From positions 2,621,127-2,685,126 of the forward strand of contig CM025856.1 in assembly GCA_003952965.2 (NCBI GenBank): a stretch of 64,000 bases of DNA, read 5' to 3'. Below, in pieces: positions 37,526 through 50,794 of this stretch. Below the pieces are notes generated by a model that worked only from the letters and a program-made list of their open reading frames with translations, did no database searches and had not been told where the DNA came from. A program made the position numbers and the translations under genes. Position 1 is the first letter of the stretch, and every line of letters begins with the position of its first letter. The DNA comes from Morella rubra. Its lineage: Eukaryota; Streptophyta; Magnoliopsida; Fagales; Myricaceae.

Positions 37526-37894
37526 GACAGATAATTATAGAATTCTGATCCTTATTCTCGCTTTTGAGAAACAAATTATTACCCGAGGATACGTGTCTAG
37601 GCGTTATAAGGTATTATAGGGTATTTAATCATTGTCCCAATCGTAGGCATAATTAACTTCTCGAAAACAACCCAATAGTCTAGCAGATAATTATAGAATT
37701 CTTTATGGATCACATGGTGCGCGCAATATAGACAGATAATTATAGAATTATGATTTTTTTTCTCGCCTTTGAAAAGCAAACTATTACCGAGGAATACGTG
37801 TCCAGGCGTTATAAGGTATTAGAGGGTAATTAATCGCTGTTCCAATCGTACGCATAATTAACTTCTCGAAAACAACCCAATAGTCTAGCAGAAA
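37526..37894. repeat. Tandem duplication, period 205 bp
   Basis: Copy 1 starts GACAGATAATTATAGAATT at 37526 and copy 2 at 37731. Both contain CGTGTC(T/C)AGGCGTTATAAGGTATTA, then AATCGTA(G/C)GCATAATTAACTTCTCGAAAACAACCCAATAGTCTAGCAGA in full. Differences are scattered substitutions and a short deletion. No coding content. Confidence 0.9.
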
Positions 37895-40866
37895 ATTCAC
37901 CTAGATAACAACCCAACCCTATATTATGGGCAACGAACCTTCTTGTTACCCACCTTTTGTATATGTAATGATTATTTTCAAGGGGTTTGTTCGAATAATC
38001 CAAACCAACTACAGGTAATTAGTCACTGACTCACTCGTACAAAATCAAACTTAATTAATTAGTTAAATATAATCTCTCCAATTATACAAACTAAACTAAA
38101 AGACTGAGCCAGAAAATTAATTTAGGCGACCGTAGACTAAGGTTAATTTAAGAGCTAGGGTACTTATAACTAATTGTTATAAGTTGTAACAATAATTAGT
38201 ACCCTTCAAAACTAATAATTACTTTTTTTTTCTTCTTCTTTTTGCCTTTTCGAATAGTTGACCAGAGTAAAGTGAAGGCAAGGCAATCTTTTATACGTGC
38301 CAGTTAAGCAAACATGCACAGGAGTAGCCATTAAAACACCATAATTATATATATATAGGGAAAATACCATGATCCGATCTATGATATGTTGTATAAAACA
38401 CTCCAGTTATAGAGGAGTGTGGGACATTGTCACCGGCCACTGAACAACAATTGTAGAGGCATCGAGTAAGGCTTTGGTTTCCTTGATTGTGACGGTTGGC
38501 ATATAGAGGGACTAAGAAAAATCCCACACATAAAAGGCACCCCCATTAATGGAGTTTTGTAACTAACACACAATATATATATATCTAAAAGCAACGTTGG
38601 TCGGCCGGCCCTTAAAGGCAAAGAAGAAACATCACAAAACCAAAAAACCTTATCCCATATTCTCCTCCTCTGCTAATATCATTGCCCAACTTCTGCGCTC
38701 CACAATCGTCAGATCCCCACGGAATCGAATGCCCATCATATCAAATCATTTGCGGGGGCCGTACTGTCTAGCAACACTTGCAAATTGCTCTCCCCTCTCT
38801 TAGCCATCCACGTGTCACCCCTCTTTACCCGACACATACGTACCCAAATTTTTTTTTTTTATCCGAGAAAATGTGAACAGAGAGATAAGGCTATAGCTAT
38901 GGCCATGACATGAGAACTACTACTAATTAACTTGGTTGATTTGGAGTTTACTTGATTGTTTAATAAAAAAAATAGAAGATTTTTTTAATGAAATTCTGGA
39001 TTATGCCCCAATCATCCCCTAAAGTGAAAGTTGGTGATGATACACCCATATTTTTTGAGATATATTCTTCAACTGTACGTACGTGTTGAAGTCAACATGG
39101 ATACACTTGGGTCCAAAGATATTAGCCATCTACTTACTTGCTTGCTTTTAGATAAGCAGCCTATGGCAGACAGCAACTTTGGATAATTCTTTTAGAATTC
39201 TGTTGATTGTCTCCCATGTTCTATTATTATAACAATAGAGCTCTCGTTACACTAATCTACTTGGAACTATCTCATCGATAGGTCTTGTGAATCATGTACA
39301 TGAAATGCAGCATCATCAATGATGTAATTAGATTTTATATATTATTAGATGTGCTGAGATTTAATCTTAATCATCTATCTAGACCCATATGAATTTAACA
39401 TGTCTGGATGGATTATATATACTTGAAATAAGAATTCTTAGATTTTGTCTAGAGTCTAATTTTATTTTATTTTTCTGCGTTGTAGAAGATTAGGTTGCAT
39501 AAAGACAGAATCCCAGGAAATCTCCAATAGTGCGTGCAATGTGTTCTTCTCTTTCCTTTTCATGTTTTTCAAGAAAACTTGGATTATAGAAAGAAGAAAT
39601 TATGGAATATTATGTCTCATGAATCGGAAATTAATGAAATACAACAATATTGTTGATGTTATTAGGTATTAGTTGAAAATAAAAGCACTGAGTATTTAGT
39701 GTCGACTCTTTAAAAATAAGGAAAAAAGGGGCAGTATATTTTCAGAAATTCTTCCTCTGAAATATGAAATATTATCTTTGTTCTTTGTCTTTCAAATTAT
39801 TGTCAGCAAGAACATCTCCTGTTCCCCCCCACTTTTGACATGTATGCATCATGATGCATACCAATTCGATATAAAATGGTCATATACATTGAATCTCAAA
39901 CACCACATAGTTATTCCACGACGGTTCAATTAATGGCATAAATGAGTATTCTCTGGAGTAGAAAAGTGCAAACAGCTGGGTCCAATTTTCAAAACCGAAC
40001 GGCTAAAAGGGAAATCCTCAAAGCTTCGGCCACTATATCCTGTGGGAACAAGCGTAGCACACCTAATTTCTAATAGTGGTACTCTGGGGCACCAAGAATG
40101 CTGTATCAGGTATAAAACAATTATTCCTTCCATATTAAATATATTTTCACCCACAAACGCTCAACAGTTTAATCCAAGGCAAATGACCCAAGAGAGATCG
40201 TGTTATTGGTGTTTATCTGCCTTCCCATTATTTTAGGTTTATCATGTTTTATAGGTGACCTAACTTCTGATCAGCATCGCCGGCAAACGCATTATTGGAA
40301 GTGCCTCTTTGTTCGTGTGCAGAGCAGTAGGCCCCAAACACTCCACATCAACTTTCTAGTTAAGCAAAGATCCGAATTCTTGTTGATGAATCATATTCTG
40401 GCACCATTATAACTCTTTGAAACTCCAATGGTGTTATCTACCTACTTTCCTGTTCTTTATCTCTCCTTTGCTTTTTTTGCTATACGCACAGTACCACGCC
40501 TTAGGAGGCAAATCCCACCAATCTCAGACCTCGAGATAGTGCACATCTCTTTCTAAATCTCTCACCCCGCATTCATAATAGGCAAAGAAAAAACGGCCCA
40601 CCCGTCCTCATTAATAAAAGAGAGCAATATTGGTAAGCACGGTGACATGGCACCCATCTCTAGCTAGTTGAATCAGCCAGGCATCGGGTGGGAGACAGTT
40701 CATGTGGTCTGTTATAAAAAAAGAGCTTATTAGTATCCAATCATGGCTTTTATATCTTCTCCATCGATTTCATTTTTGGCTATTTCTTAAATTAATCTTT
40801 GAATGAGTGCCAAAACCCTGAGCTATTATATGCAGTTTCAAGAGATAGTGAAAAGATTAAAGAAGG

Positions 40867-40898
<32 letters not shown>

Positions 40899-41475
40899 AA
40901 AAAGAGGGGAGGAGAGAGAGAGAGAGATCACATCAAGGCTGCTTGGACGCAAGTAAAACAGATCAAAAGTGGGCTAATAATTGATACATGTAAAGTGAAA
41001 CTTTATGCTCAAGGAAGCATAAGAAAAGAAAGTCGGAGTAATAGTTAAATTTGGTACGCTAATGGGTGGCGAAGGGGCGGGCGAATCATCCTCTTGATGT
41101 GTTTCCCACTGCCATTTGAGTTGTAGGATTTTAGGATATATGAGAGAGAGAGAGAGAACTTTCTGTGTATATTTTTCTTTCAAGAAAATTTGTTATTATA
41201 GGGGTGCTAACAGTAGTGGGGTTCCAATGGTCAACCTATGTAAGAGAGATAGGGGGACTTTCATAATTTTCCGAGTGCCGAGATTCGTTTCTATACTCAT
41301 TCTTTCCTTTGATTAATAATCATAGCCACCCACCCACCCACCCAACGCCCCCACAAAAGTCTCATTCATTCTCTTTCGCCTTCTTATACCCCTTTTGCTC
41401 CCATAACTTTCAACAATATTATCTCCTCCCCGTTTCTCACAACAGAGGTTTTCTCCAGGGCTAGTTAGCACCCAA

Positions 41476-42628
41476 ATGGATTTTGATGATGTTTGTAACA
41501 CAGGCCTCGTTCTTGGGTTAGGTATCGCAGCAGCACGTGAAACTCCATCGAAGGCCCCAAAGAAATCGTGTTCGAATTTCACGAACACGAATTTCGAGCC
41601 GTCTTTGACGTTGGGTCTTTCCGGCGAGACTTACCAAGTCCCCAAAAAGATCGATGTAAACAGAGGTTTTGAAGAGTCGGCTGAGTTGTATCGACAAACT
41701 TCGCCTCACAGCGCTGTTTCGTCCTTCTCTAGTGGTAGGGTCAAGAGGGAGAGAGACCTTAGCAGTGAAGAGGTTGAGGCGGAGAGAGTCTCTTCAAGAA
41801 TCAGTGATGAAGACGAAGATGGTCTTAATGCAAGAAAGAAGCTTAGGCTCACCAAGGAACAGTCTGCTCTTTTGGAGGAAAGCTTCAAACAACATAGCAC
41901 TCTCAATCCTGTAATTAGTCTTTTCTATCTCTTGTTTATTTGGAAGGTTATTCTTCCATTTGTTCTTCGTGTTGGGACTTATATTATTATTTTTGGATTA
42001 ACAGAAGCAAAAGCAGGCTTTAGCCCGGCAGTTAAATCTACGGCCTCGACAGGTTGAAGTGTGGTTCCAGAACAGGAGGGCCAGGTGTGTATCATCCTTA
42101 ACCCTTACAAAAGCATGACAGAGAACTTATCTATGACAAAACAAAAGATACCATAATCGAGAAGAACTTCCAAAAACGCCCGTGAAAAAAGCTTCTCTCT
42201 GCAATAAATCCTACTACGACCTTTTCAGCCCACAGACTGCAGAAGCGGGCAGTTTCTGGATGTGAAAGTTCTCATTTTATCCAAAAACGGATATCATATT
42301 AACGAAGGCTCTATGAGCAATAAATGAGTTAAATTGTTTTCTCTTCAGGACAAAGCTCAAGCAAACTGAGGTGGACTGTGAGTTCCTGAAGAAGTGTTGC
42401 GAAACGCTGACAGATGAAAATCGGAGGCTACAGAAAGAGCTACAGGAACTGAAGGCACTGAAATTAGCCCAACCCTTGTACATGCATATGCCGGCAGCCA
42501 CCCTCACCATGTGCCCATCATGTGAAAGGATTGGCGGTGTCGGCGAAAACGCTTCCAAGAGCCCCTTTTCAATGGCTCCTAAGCCTCACTTCTACAATCC
42601 CTTCACCAATCCTTCAGCCGCTTGTTAG
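41476..42628 (+). CDS. HAT22-like: HD-Zip class II transcription factor (HAT22/HAT9 type), 3 exons, 264 aa
   Basis: Class II HD-Zip proteins are mostly repressors in shade, auxin, cytokinin and ABA responses; they bind CAATNATTG pseudopalindromes as dimers. Exons: 41476-41910, 42005-42084, 42349-42628, all GT-AG and in frame (795 nt). The N-terminus [10 protein letters not shown] and the EAR repressor motif SLTLGLSGE (residues 43-51) are class II marks. [12 protein letters not shown] (83-94) and an acidic stretch (98-116) precede the homeodomain (about 119-175) with [18 protein letters not shown] and [20 protein letters not shown]. The leucine zipper follows (about 177-212), then the redox-sensitive CPSCE motif (227-231) and the conserved C-terminus [12 protein letters not shown]. 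The sequence is nearly identical to HAT22 over the homeodomain, zipper and tail. Exon 1 donor is inside helix 1/2 of the homeodomain, as in relatives. No upstream ATG was seen in the leader from 41300. Confidence 0.96.
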
Positions 42629-45188
42629 GGAACCGCGGGTGTTTAGGATTAGAGACAAAATAGATCACCACAACCCCTATATTTTTTTGGTCAAGGGCTT
42701 GGAGTTAAAACTTTAGTTGTAATTAAGCTGTAGAAAAATAGTAGTTAATTACTGATCATTTACCTTTAATTTTTTTTTTTAAAGTTATATAAATATATAT
42801 GTTTGTAAATCGTTAAACATAATACCTATGGAGGGATTAATGTTATTTTTGTTGTTGGTTCTTTTTCGTAGATTTTCCTTAAACGCACTTTGTGAGTTTG
42901 ATAATTGACTTTGGATGTATAGCGAACATGAGTTGCAACTTCTTGCGACAAAACCTCCGTCGTTCAAGTGTATTTTGGGATATCCTTGTTCTGCTTCCGG
43001 GACTTAAGGATCATTTCCCATATAAACCGCACAAAGCTTATCTAGAGGATCAAATTACTGACCTGAAATCAAGGAGAGAAGGACGGTATCTTGTCTTTCA
43101 CGGATGATTTTGCATGAATCTTTTATGTGCATGGATCACCCCAATTTCCTTAATTTCTTTGTGTTTGGAAAATTTATTCACGTATATAACTTAGAAAAGA
43201 AGTTAAATTATATGATATTACCAGTTAGTCACGCACGATTCATGCAATTTTTCAGTGTCGTCATGAAAAGGAAGAAATATCGGATAGCGATTATAAATCG
43301 GTTTTTGGTTATGATTAAGTAAAAAGGGTAGAGGCTGTGTGGGGAGGAGGTTAGCTCACGTGTATCTGTCTCCGATTCAGTTGTGTATAGAGAGGAGAGA
43401 GAGAGAGAGAGAGTGTTATGGTCTAAGAAATGGGTGGTCAGAGACGTGTGGAGAAAGAAAGGAATGGATGATTCAGTTGGAGACAGTATACAGAACTTTG
43501 AGATAGAGAGGGATTATGATATGCTCGTGCGATGCTCTCTCTTTGAGGGGACTGGTGGGTCACACCCCACGTGATGTCCCAATGGCCGCTCTCCCAGTCT
43601 CCCTACTTTTTAGTTTTCTTCCTCGCAAAATCTACATTATGGGATCTTTCATCAAAGTCAGACCATCCTATTTTGTGGGACCCGAAGCCCTCACCTCCCC
43701 TTGCTTTTGGTTTACAAATTCCTTATCTCCATCCCACGAGAGCTCTAGATCTTCTATCACATAATAATGGGCGGAAATGAAAAAATCTTTGGTTGAGTAG
43801 CTGCCCGAATAGTCAAGACAACGGTCCAGATTAATCGGAGGGGGACCATAGAAAGTAGCATGTAAACGTTGGAGGCACGCTATCATGATTAGTGTGGACA
43901 ATCCATGAATGACGACGAGGAGGAACTTCCATAATAGTCCACACATCACTCATCATGGTGTGGACCAATGAAATGATAAGAGGGACTTTCTCAGAAAAAG
44001 AGGGCACTTTCCTGGAAAACTCTTTTCCTCATCATGATCACTTTTATCATCATTTTTCCATCACCATCGTCATGATATGAACCCTTCAACCCCTTGAATT
44101 CCAATTGGGAACAACATATTATTTCTTTACGAACCTTAGAAAGTGCGGTTTCCTTACTCTTTTTCTCCAAATCAAGATCATATATCTGAATTGTCTAGGG
44201 CATTGTAGGGGCTACAATTCTTCAAATCATGACCCTTCTTATAAAATGAACGGTAAAGATAGTGTCTGAGAATGGACCTTAACGATGTTTGAGGAATATA
44301 ATTAAAGCCTACTCTCTCTCTCTCTCTCTCTCTCTCTACTCTTCTCCTTCTCTCTCCCTCTCACGATCTCATATATGTTCTTATTTTCGCTTTTCGCTTT
44401 TCACTTTCTTTTTAAGGAGATTATATGTAATTGTTTCAAAAGAATCGAGTTTCTCCAAATTGAAGATAGAATTTTGAGATCCTACTGTTCCTTGTGGAAA
44501 CCAGAGCAGACCCAAAAGAACAAGGATGCCGATTATGTATAGTTAAGTCCTTTTGAATTGATATCATGACCAAAGCTTCTGATATAGTCGTGCGACGACA
44601 TACCACCAAATAGAGTACCTCAGAAGCATATGAGAACAAGCTAACAAAAAGTTCTACTTGTAATTCTTGGCTATAAATTTGGACAGAAAGAATTATAAGA
44701 ATCTAACAAAATGAATATGATAAATGGTTACATAATGCCGATCTGCACAACTAAGATCTGCTATCAACTCCAACACATCTTTTTCCTTTTACACCAGTAC
44801 TTCCCCACCTCTTCACCGCTACACCCAACAAAGAAAAGAAGAAGAAAAAATAGGCTCAATAGATAGAAAGAGAAAAAAAATCTGATTTTTTCCTCTAAAT
44901 CTCTAACCGGTAATTTGAAAAATTAAAATCCTTGACGGGTTGAGAAAGACGCCTTTTCATTCTGAAAATTCATGTAATACTAACATCCTGCAAGAGGAAA
45001 AATATAATAAAAGCGGTCCATATGGATCCATTTTCAAACACATATAGCAAAAGGAAAAAATATAATAGGTATGAAATGAAGTTTTGGTTGAGAAATTGAG
45101 AGGAGGGTCGGTCGATTAGTAATTGAGGAGAAGAAAAACGGTCGTAAAATGCGGCTCCTTGGCAAGGTAAAACTAGAGGTTTTTTCAG

Positions 45189-45604
45189 GGTTAATGACTT
45201 TTTTAGTTTATGAGTTTAATACCCTTTTAAAAAATGGTCTTTGATTTTTGTTTGGTGATCAATTTCGTCTATAGTTTATTTTTATTTATCAATTTGATCT
45301 TTCCCTCTGCTAGTAAAATGTTCAGCCACCTTATGGTCCCACACGTTACACCTAATCAGAAAATGACATGTGGTACAATTAAAAATTGATATAATGTTTT
45401 TAAGTAAATTTTGTTACACGTGTCATTTTCTAATTGAGTGTGACGTGTGAAACTATTAGGTAACTGAACATTTTACTAATGGAAGTGGACGGAATAACAA
45501 AAATAATAAACAAAAATAAATTAGAGATGAAATTTACCAAAAAGATACGGAAGACCATTTTTTAAAAGGTTGTAAAATCTAATAACTAAAAAGGTCATTA
45601 ATCC
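45189..45604. mobile_element. Foldback MITE, about 416 bp, long terminal inverted repeats
   Basis: The left arm runs GGGTTAATGACTTTTTTAGTT through TTTAAAAAATGGTCTTTGAT to AAAATGTTCAG; the complement of the right arm runs GGATTAATGACCTTTTTAGTT through TTTAAAAAATGGTCTTCCG to AAAATGTTCAG. The arms pair for about 200 bases each, leaving almost no loop. Long-TIR structure suggests a Mutator-like or foldback MITE. Flanking T-rich sequence prevents calling the target duplication. Confidence 0.85.
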
Positions 45605-45834
45605 TTTTTTTTAAGCGATTATATGTATTGGAAAACAAGGAAGAGCCGAAAAGAAGAAAAAGAGATTAGAAGGGCGTGTAAAGAGAGAAGAGAAGAAGAT
45701 CAAAGAACATTACACCTGAATTTGGATCCTTAAACGTCTGTAGGCGTCCATCGGGATCCACTTTCAAACTTTTAAAGATTATTTTATATTTTTTAAATAG
45801 ATCGATGATGTGTTGTTATCTATACCTTTCATTT

Positions 45835-45998
45835 GAGTGAATGGTTAAGATTTAAAGAGTTACATCCTGTACGATAACTTAGAAATTGTAGGTGATCTTC
45901 ATCATCGTTCTCGCTTGAGTGAATGGTTAAGATTTAAAGAATTGCCCCTATACAATAACTTAGAAATCGTAGATAATCTTCATCCATCTTTCTCGCAT
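45835..45998. repeat. Tandem duplication, period 82 bp
   Basis: Both units begin GAGTGAATGGTTAAGATTTAAAGA (45835 and 45917) and contain ATAACTTAGAAAT(T/C)GTAG(G/A)T(G/A)ATCTTCATC and end TCTCGC. About ten substitutions separate the copies. Confidence 0.85.
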
Positions 45999-46469
45999 CC
46001 TCGTAAGCAAATTCTGGTGACACTCACACACAGCTAAACTTCCATTAAAAAAAAAACATGTTCAGAAGAAGTAGCGAAGTTGCTTCAGCATAATGATATA
46101 CGTTAATGTTTAATATTCTTTTCTGATGATTATGGACTAGCTTTACGTGCGCGCACACATAATTATGCTTAAAAAAAACAAAGAAACAAAAGACACATGT
46201 CTTATGTTGGCTACTTTGTCGGCCTGTCGAGTTCCATACCGATTTGGATATGATTAATTCCAGTTTGATTGTCGATCATATAGTATTTCTTTTTAGACCA
46301 CACAGATGATATTGATGATTGTTCATCATTTAGTATAGTCTATATTTTGTTTGTCTTTCTTGGATTACGAGGCCATGTAACACAAATCCGGATCAAATTG
46401 GAGGGTATATTCTTTTAATATATCTAAGAGAGACGTTTTGGACGACTGGTAATTATAAATTGGGTTAAA

Positions 46470-46790
46470 TATGATTTTTCGCTCATTTATTTAAAAAATT
46501 CAAATACTTTGCACTCTTGAAGTATTAATTTTGTTCTATTTCATCCTTTATTTACTAACCGTTTATACTTTACATGCTACACTCGATTAATTTGAATAGA
46601 AATTAATATTTTAGTTTAATAAAATGACCTTTTATATATATATATATATTAGAGATAAAATTATCATTTCATTGAAAAAAATAATTTTTTTTTAAATTAA
46701 TAAAATAAGAATATAAAGTGTAAACTGTTACTAATTAAGTAACGAAAGGTAAAGAAATTGATAATTTAAAATATATTAGATTAATATCCC
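46470..46790. repeat. Diverged foldback element, about 300 bp
   Basis: Left half TCCTTTATTTACTAACCGTTTATACTTTA is roughly complementary to the right half, whose complement reads ACCTTTCGTTACTTAATTAGTAACAGTTTACACTTTA. The centre is an (AT)n/A-rich loop. It is older than the 45.2-kb element judging by mismatches. Confidence 0.5.
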
Positions 46791-49700
46791 CATAGTCAGT
46801 GCCCAAAAAATATATTTCTGCCTTATAAATTATACAAAGATAAATAATAATATGCCGTAAGGATATTGACAAAGACTTTAAAAGTGACTACTGCTTCGAA
46901 TTGACTTTTGTCTCTTCTTTTAATAGAAAGGATAAGATGGGAATTGTGAATGTAAAACTAGTTACTTGGACGTGATTAGATTAGTCTCTCAAAGATTAGG
47001 ATATATATAGCACCTTTCATTTGTTTTATATTAAAAAATTAAAATTGAAGATTTAAAATAATGGCTAGTGCAATCTAGTTGCCAGTTGGTACTTTCAAAA
47101 TGATTTGGGTGAAACATTGTCAAACCAAGCTAGCTAGGCAGGCAGTTAGTCGTAGGATTGAGTAGACTCTGCTTTAATGAAAGTCCAGCTTCATTTATGC
47201 ATGAAAAAAAAAACAGCAACGAGTCTATTTCAAACAGGGAAGCCGACCTAAGGGTGCTATCAAAGGCTCTAAATACTTGAGGCAAAAGCGACCCATAAAA
47301 AAAGCATGGCCTCTGCAGGCATCACCGCACCAAAAAGTCAGAACGAACGGTTCGGATGTCAATTTGGTTTTTAATTGATGTTTAGAGCTTGGCGGCAATA
47401 GTGGATGCAAAAGATATTGCAAGCATAAGATTTGAAGCCCTACTTTAGTGACATGGAATTAATTAGTCTTGAGATCTTCTTGCAACATTGATGGGCAAGA
47501 AAAATTCTCTCTGGACGCATGTTGGGTTTCAATAACCCTACAGGAGACATGGGTCCTAGCTCAAGACTAGTATATATATAAAAGAGAAAAACCACCTTGG
47601 GCGAGCTCAGAATATTCCATAATTTTCATATTGTCTTAGAGAATATATTTCAAAAAAATTTCCCAATCATTACAATAAAAAATAAAAAATAAAACTCACC
47701 ACCCAACATAGCTATTTCTTAAAAAAGAAAAAAAATGAATAAATACAATTTTTCACTCTGAACTTTGGAGGCATATGATATTTTACACCCCAAATTTTGA
47801 ATTTTAAAACATTTTTATCCCTAAACTTTCAGAACATTGCACCCTCACTCGTCCTTTTACATTGCTGCCTTTTCGAGGGTATAAATATAAATCATAAACC
47901 AAAAAGTGAGATGGGTGTGCCAATTGCCAATAACTTATAGGTTATAGACCATCATAGAAAGGATTCTAAAGATGAGCGACACTAACCGTATCGGGATGCC
48001 CTAAAATATTATTAATTATTTTCAGTTGCAAACTTAAAATTTCTTTAACTTACTCGCATCAAATTATGGTAATAACTCCAAGCTCGTGGACCCAAAAATT
48101 CATAGAATATAAATAAATAGCCGACTGAAAAAAACAAGATAATTCAGAAATTAGAATAGGGTTACTGTCTTTGTGTTTGACCGCTTAATGTGGACAGCCT
48201 TTGTCAGTCATTAATACGTGGGCCTATGGAAAAGCAAGTAGATGTAACCCAAGCCCGTGACAGCCCAGGTGATGGCATTGGGGTGGTGGGCTGTCATTTC
48301 TAAGCCTAAAAGAAAATTTATGGACGGCCCAAGATTAATTAACCTTGTCTAGATTGATTGAAGCCTACACTCGTGCAGCCTGGTAAAACAACTGGCCCCA
48401 CCAAATTTACACAAGCTATAGAACCTTATGCCAGAGTACAACCAGTACAATCATGGAGTTTCTAGTTTTGTCAACCTTGGATGAAGACTTTGTGATTGAT
48501 GCAGGGCCCACATAGTTGGATTTATGCAATAGATTGCAAATGGGCCCACAATATCTCATCTACGTATCCTTAATGGGCCCCGTTGTTTCATCTCCTTCTG
48601 CCTTTGCTCCCCGGTCATTGACAAAATTCTATTATGGGGAGGGTGGAGGGTTATTGTCAGACAATGATGTCTTTTTTTTGTTCCTCTCGGCTAAGAGAGT
48701 CAGTAAGAAACTTCTGGACAGCTAACCCAAAACAGTATACAAATATTGGAGATGGGCTTCAAACTTTTTCTCTTTTTTTTTCTAGGTAGATGGGCTTTAA
48801 ACTTGAGATGCTCCTTGAAATTTTTCACGTGCAACGTGCCAGCCCCAAAAGATATGATTGAATATAGAAGGTAAATAGTTTTATTTCCGTATAGCTCAAG
48901 TGGCATCAGGAGACTTAAGAGTGTGTGTTAGGTATATTTAGGTGTTCAAACCACCACTTGCATAAAAAATTTACTACTTAACTTATGTCTTTATATGGGA
49001 AAAACTAATACGAGTGAATAGTTGTAAGGCCCATATAGAACAGAGATTTCAAATAATTTAGAATCCTAGCTAGAAGGCTAGGGGGAACAAAAAAAATGAT
49101 GGGAATCCCAGTATACATTTAAGTCTGGGGGGCCGCGGTCCAGAGGGATAAGACTTCATTATCCATACAACATGCGTAACAAGACAAGTCATGAAAAGAT
49201 GTTCATAGATTGCTGTCCCATCGTGACAGAAGGCATGCAATGTCCTTAGAGATTCACTGTTGTCTAGATTTCACTCGATGATAGCCGACACTGTTCGGAT
49301 GGATCCGTATCGTCTTCACTCTTCAAATATCTTCCGCGAGAAAACTCGAACCCAAAAAGAGTCGGATGGTGAAAGAAATTTTCGTCTTAATTTTAGAACT
49401 AGGAGCTTGCTCAACTCACTCTTGCTTCTTAGACCAAGTCCACTGGTGTCTTTGAGTGAGCAAATAGAATCTAAGATAGTGGAGCAAAGTATTTACCGGA
49501 ACTACTTTGGATCGCAACATCAAAATCTTGAAGTGGGAGTGTGTGGAAAGGAAGGGGGAGACTTCTGTAGGAGGAAGGTAGACGTTAACTGAGAGGGGAA
49601 AGCAGAGGCCACTCTCTCTTTATCCTATTTAGGTGGCGATGATGGCTTAAGCCCAAATTAAGGCTCAAGAACAGCTAATCATGGGAATTGGTACTATCCA

Positions 49701-50759
49701 ATTCGGTTTTGTGCTTAAATGGCTTAACGCCAAACATAATAATACTAAACAAATTATGTAGTTACTTTCAGCCCAATACCAATTATGAGTCCGCAATTGT
49801 CTCTTGGACCTCAGATAAGAAAGATTGGAAGACTTCGGATCTAAACTCCAAAATCTAGTCCAGGAAAGAGAGTTTTTACTCCCACTTATAAATTGATCAC
49901 ATGTTTCTTCCACGACCAAAGTGGAAATAACCTTAACATATATAACTTCGACAATCATATGGAGAGTACAAGCGAAGGAACTGTTTTGTCTTCCAGAGAA
50001 ATATATGAGTTTGCTAGAATGACCTTTTATTCATTTAATTTGATCAATATATTCACCAAGTCGTTAACAAAACAAAGAAACATATTAATATATATAGTAT
50101 ACTAATTTGTCTCTTATATTTAGGTGAAAAAATGAAATACTTTTTATGTTCAGGACAGAATACTGTACTTGCAAGTCCAATCAACAGGAAAGAGTTATCA
50201 AATGTCATGAATACAAGTGTGTTACAATTATATTGACGCCCTTTACTTTAGAGTCCTCCAATCATGCCTAAAACTCCCTTTTTTTTTTTTTTGGAGCGAC
50301 TTTGTTTACAGATGGATAAGTCTAATATCAATAGAATTCGAACTTAAAACCAGAAATATAATTATTTCTGCAATGTTATGAGTTAGAAAGTACATTTGCC
50401 TATCCGGGTTTAGAAACGTATAGACAAAAAACTTCCATTCACAAGATCCAAAATTCTCCATATGAGAGTTTTCCCGTGTAATTAAACTTTTATTTTTCAT
50501 CCCTTTTCTTCACTCTTTGCATTTCCTCTCCATTTTCCTCTACTATCTTCTAGACTCGGGTTTAGAAGGAGGCCATTGTGTGTGAAGGAGAATCTTGCAG
50601 ATTTGAGTTCTTTCTTGATCTATTTCGTGTGCATGAAAGTTATACACAAATTTCAGTGATCTAAATTCTGATAATTATCGAACTTTCATTGAATGTGTTT
50701 ATTTAATCAGTACATAAGAGTCGGTTCTGTATAACGATTCAATAAACCTGACAGCAAGC

Positions 50760-50794
50760 GCCCCCGCGGCGGCCGCCGGGGGGGGGGGGGGGGG
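50760..50794. repeat. GC-only block with NotI-like core and 17-G run
   Basis: GCCCCCGCGGCGGCCGCC followed by 17 G within strongly AT-rich DNA. It contains GCGGCCGC and can fold on itself (C5 against the G run). It could be real or a library/assembly artefact. Confidence 0.7.

Larger units (their letters stand above)
30775..41475. other. 10.7-kb gene-poor region between PCP and HD-Zip genes
   Basis: The left edge holds the PCP leader and promoter on the minus strand; the right edge holds the HD-Zip promoter and leader, with GA/GAGA repeats, an A28 run (40867-40894) and an ACCC repeat (41328-41343). Between them I see no protein family. Short frames around 32100-32340, 34950-35189 and 36480-36710 have no recognisable domain. 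Repeats inside are listed separately: a MITE-family copy (31.5 kb), a foldback element (34.3 kb), and a 205-bp tandem duplication (37.5-37.9 kb). Confidence 0.5.

Noticed and set aside
39300-39325. GCAGCATCATCAA, resembling a miR172 star strand
   Set aside because: The adjoining bases do not match miR172 and no partner AGAATCTTGATGATGCTGCAT arm is found within several hundred bases on either side.
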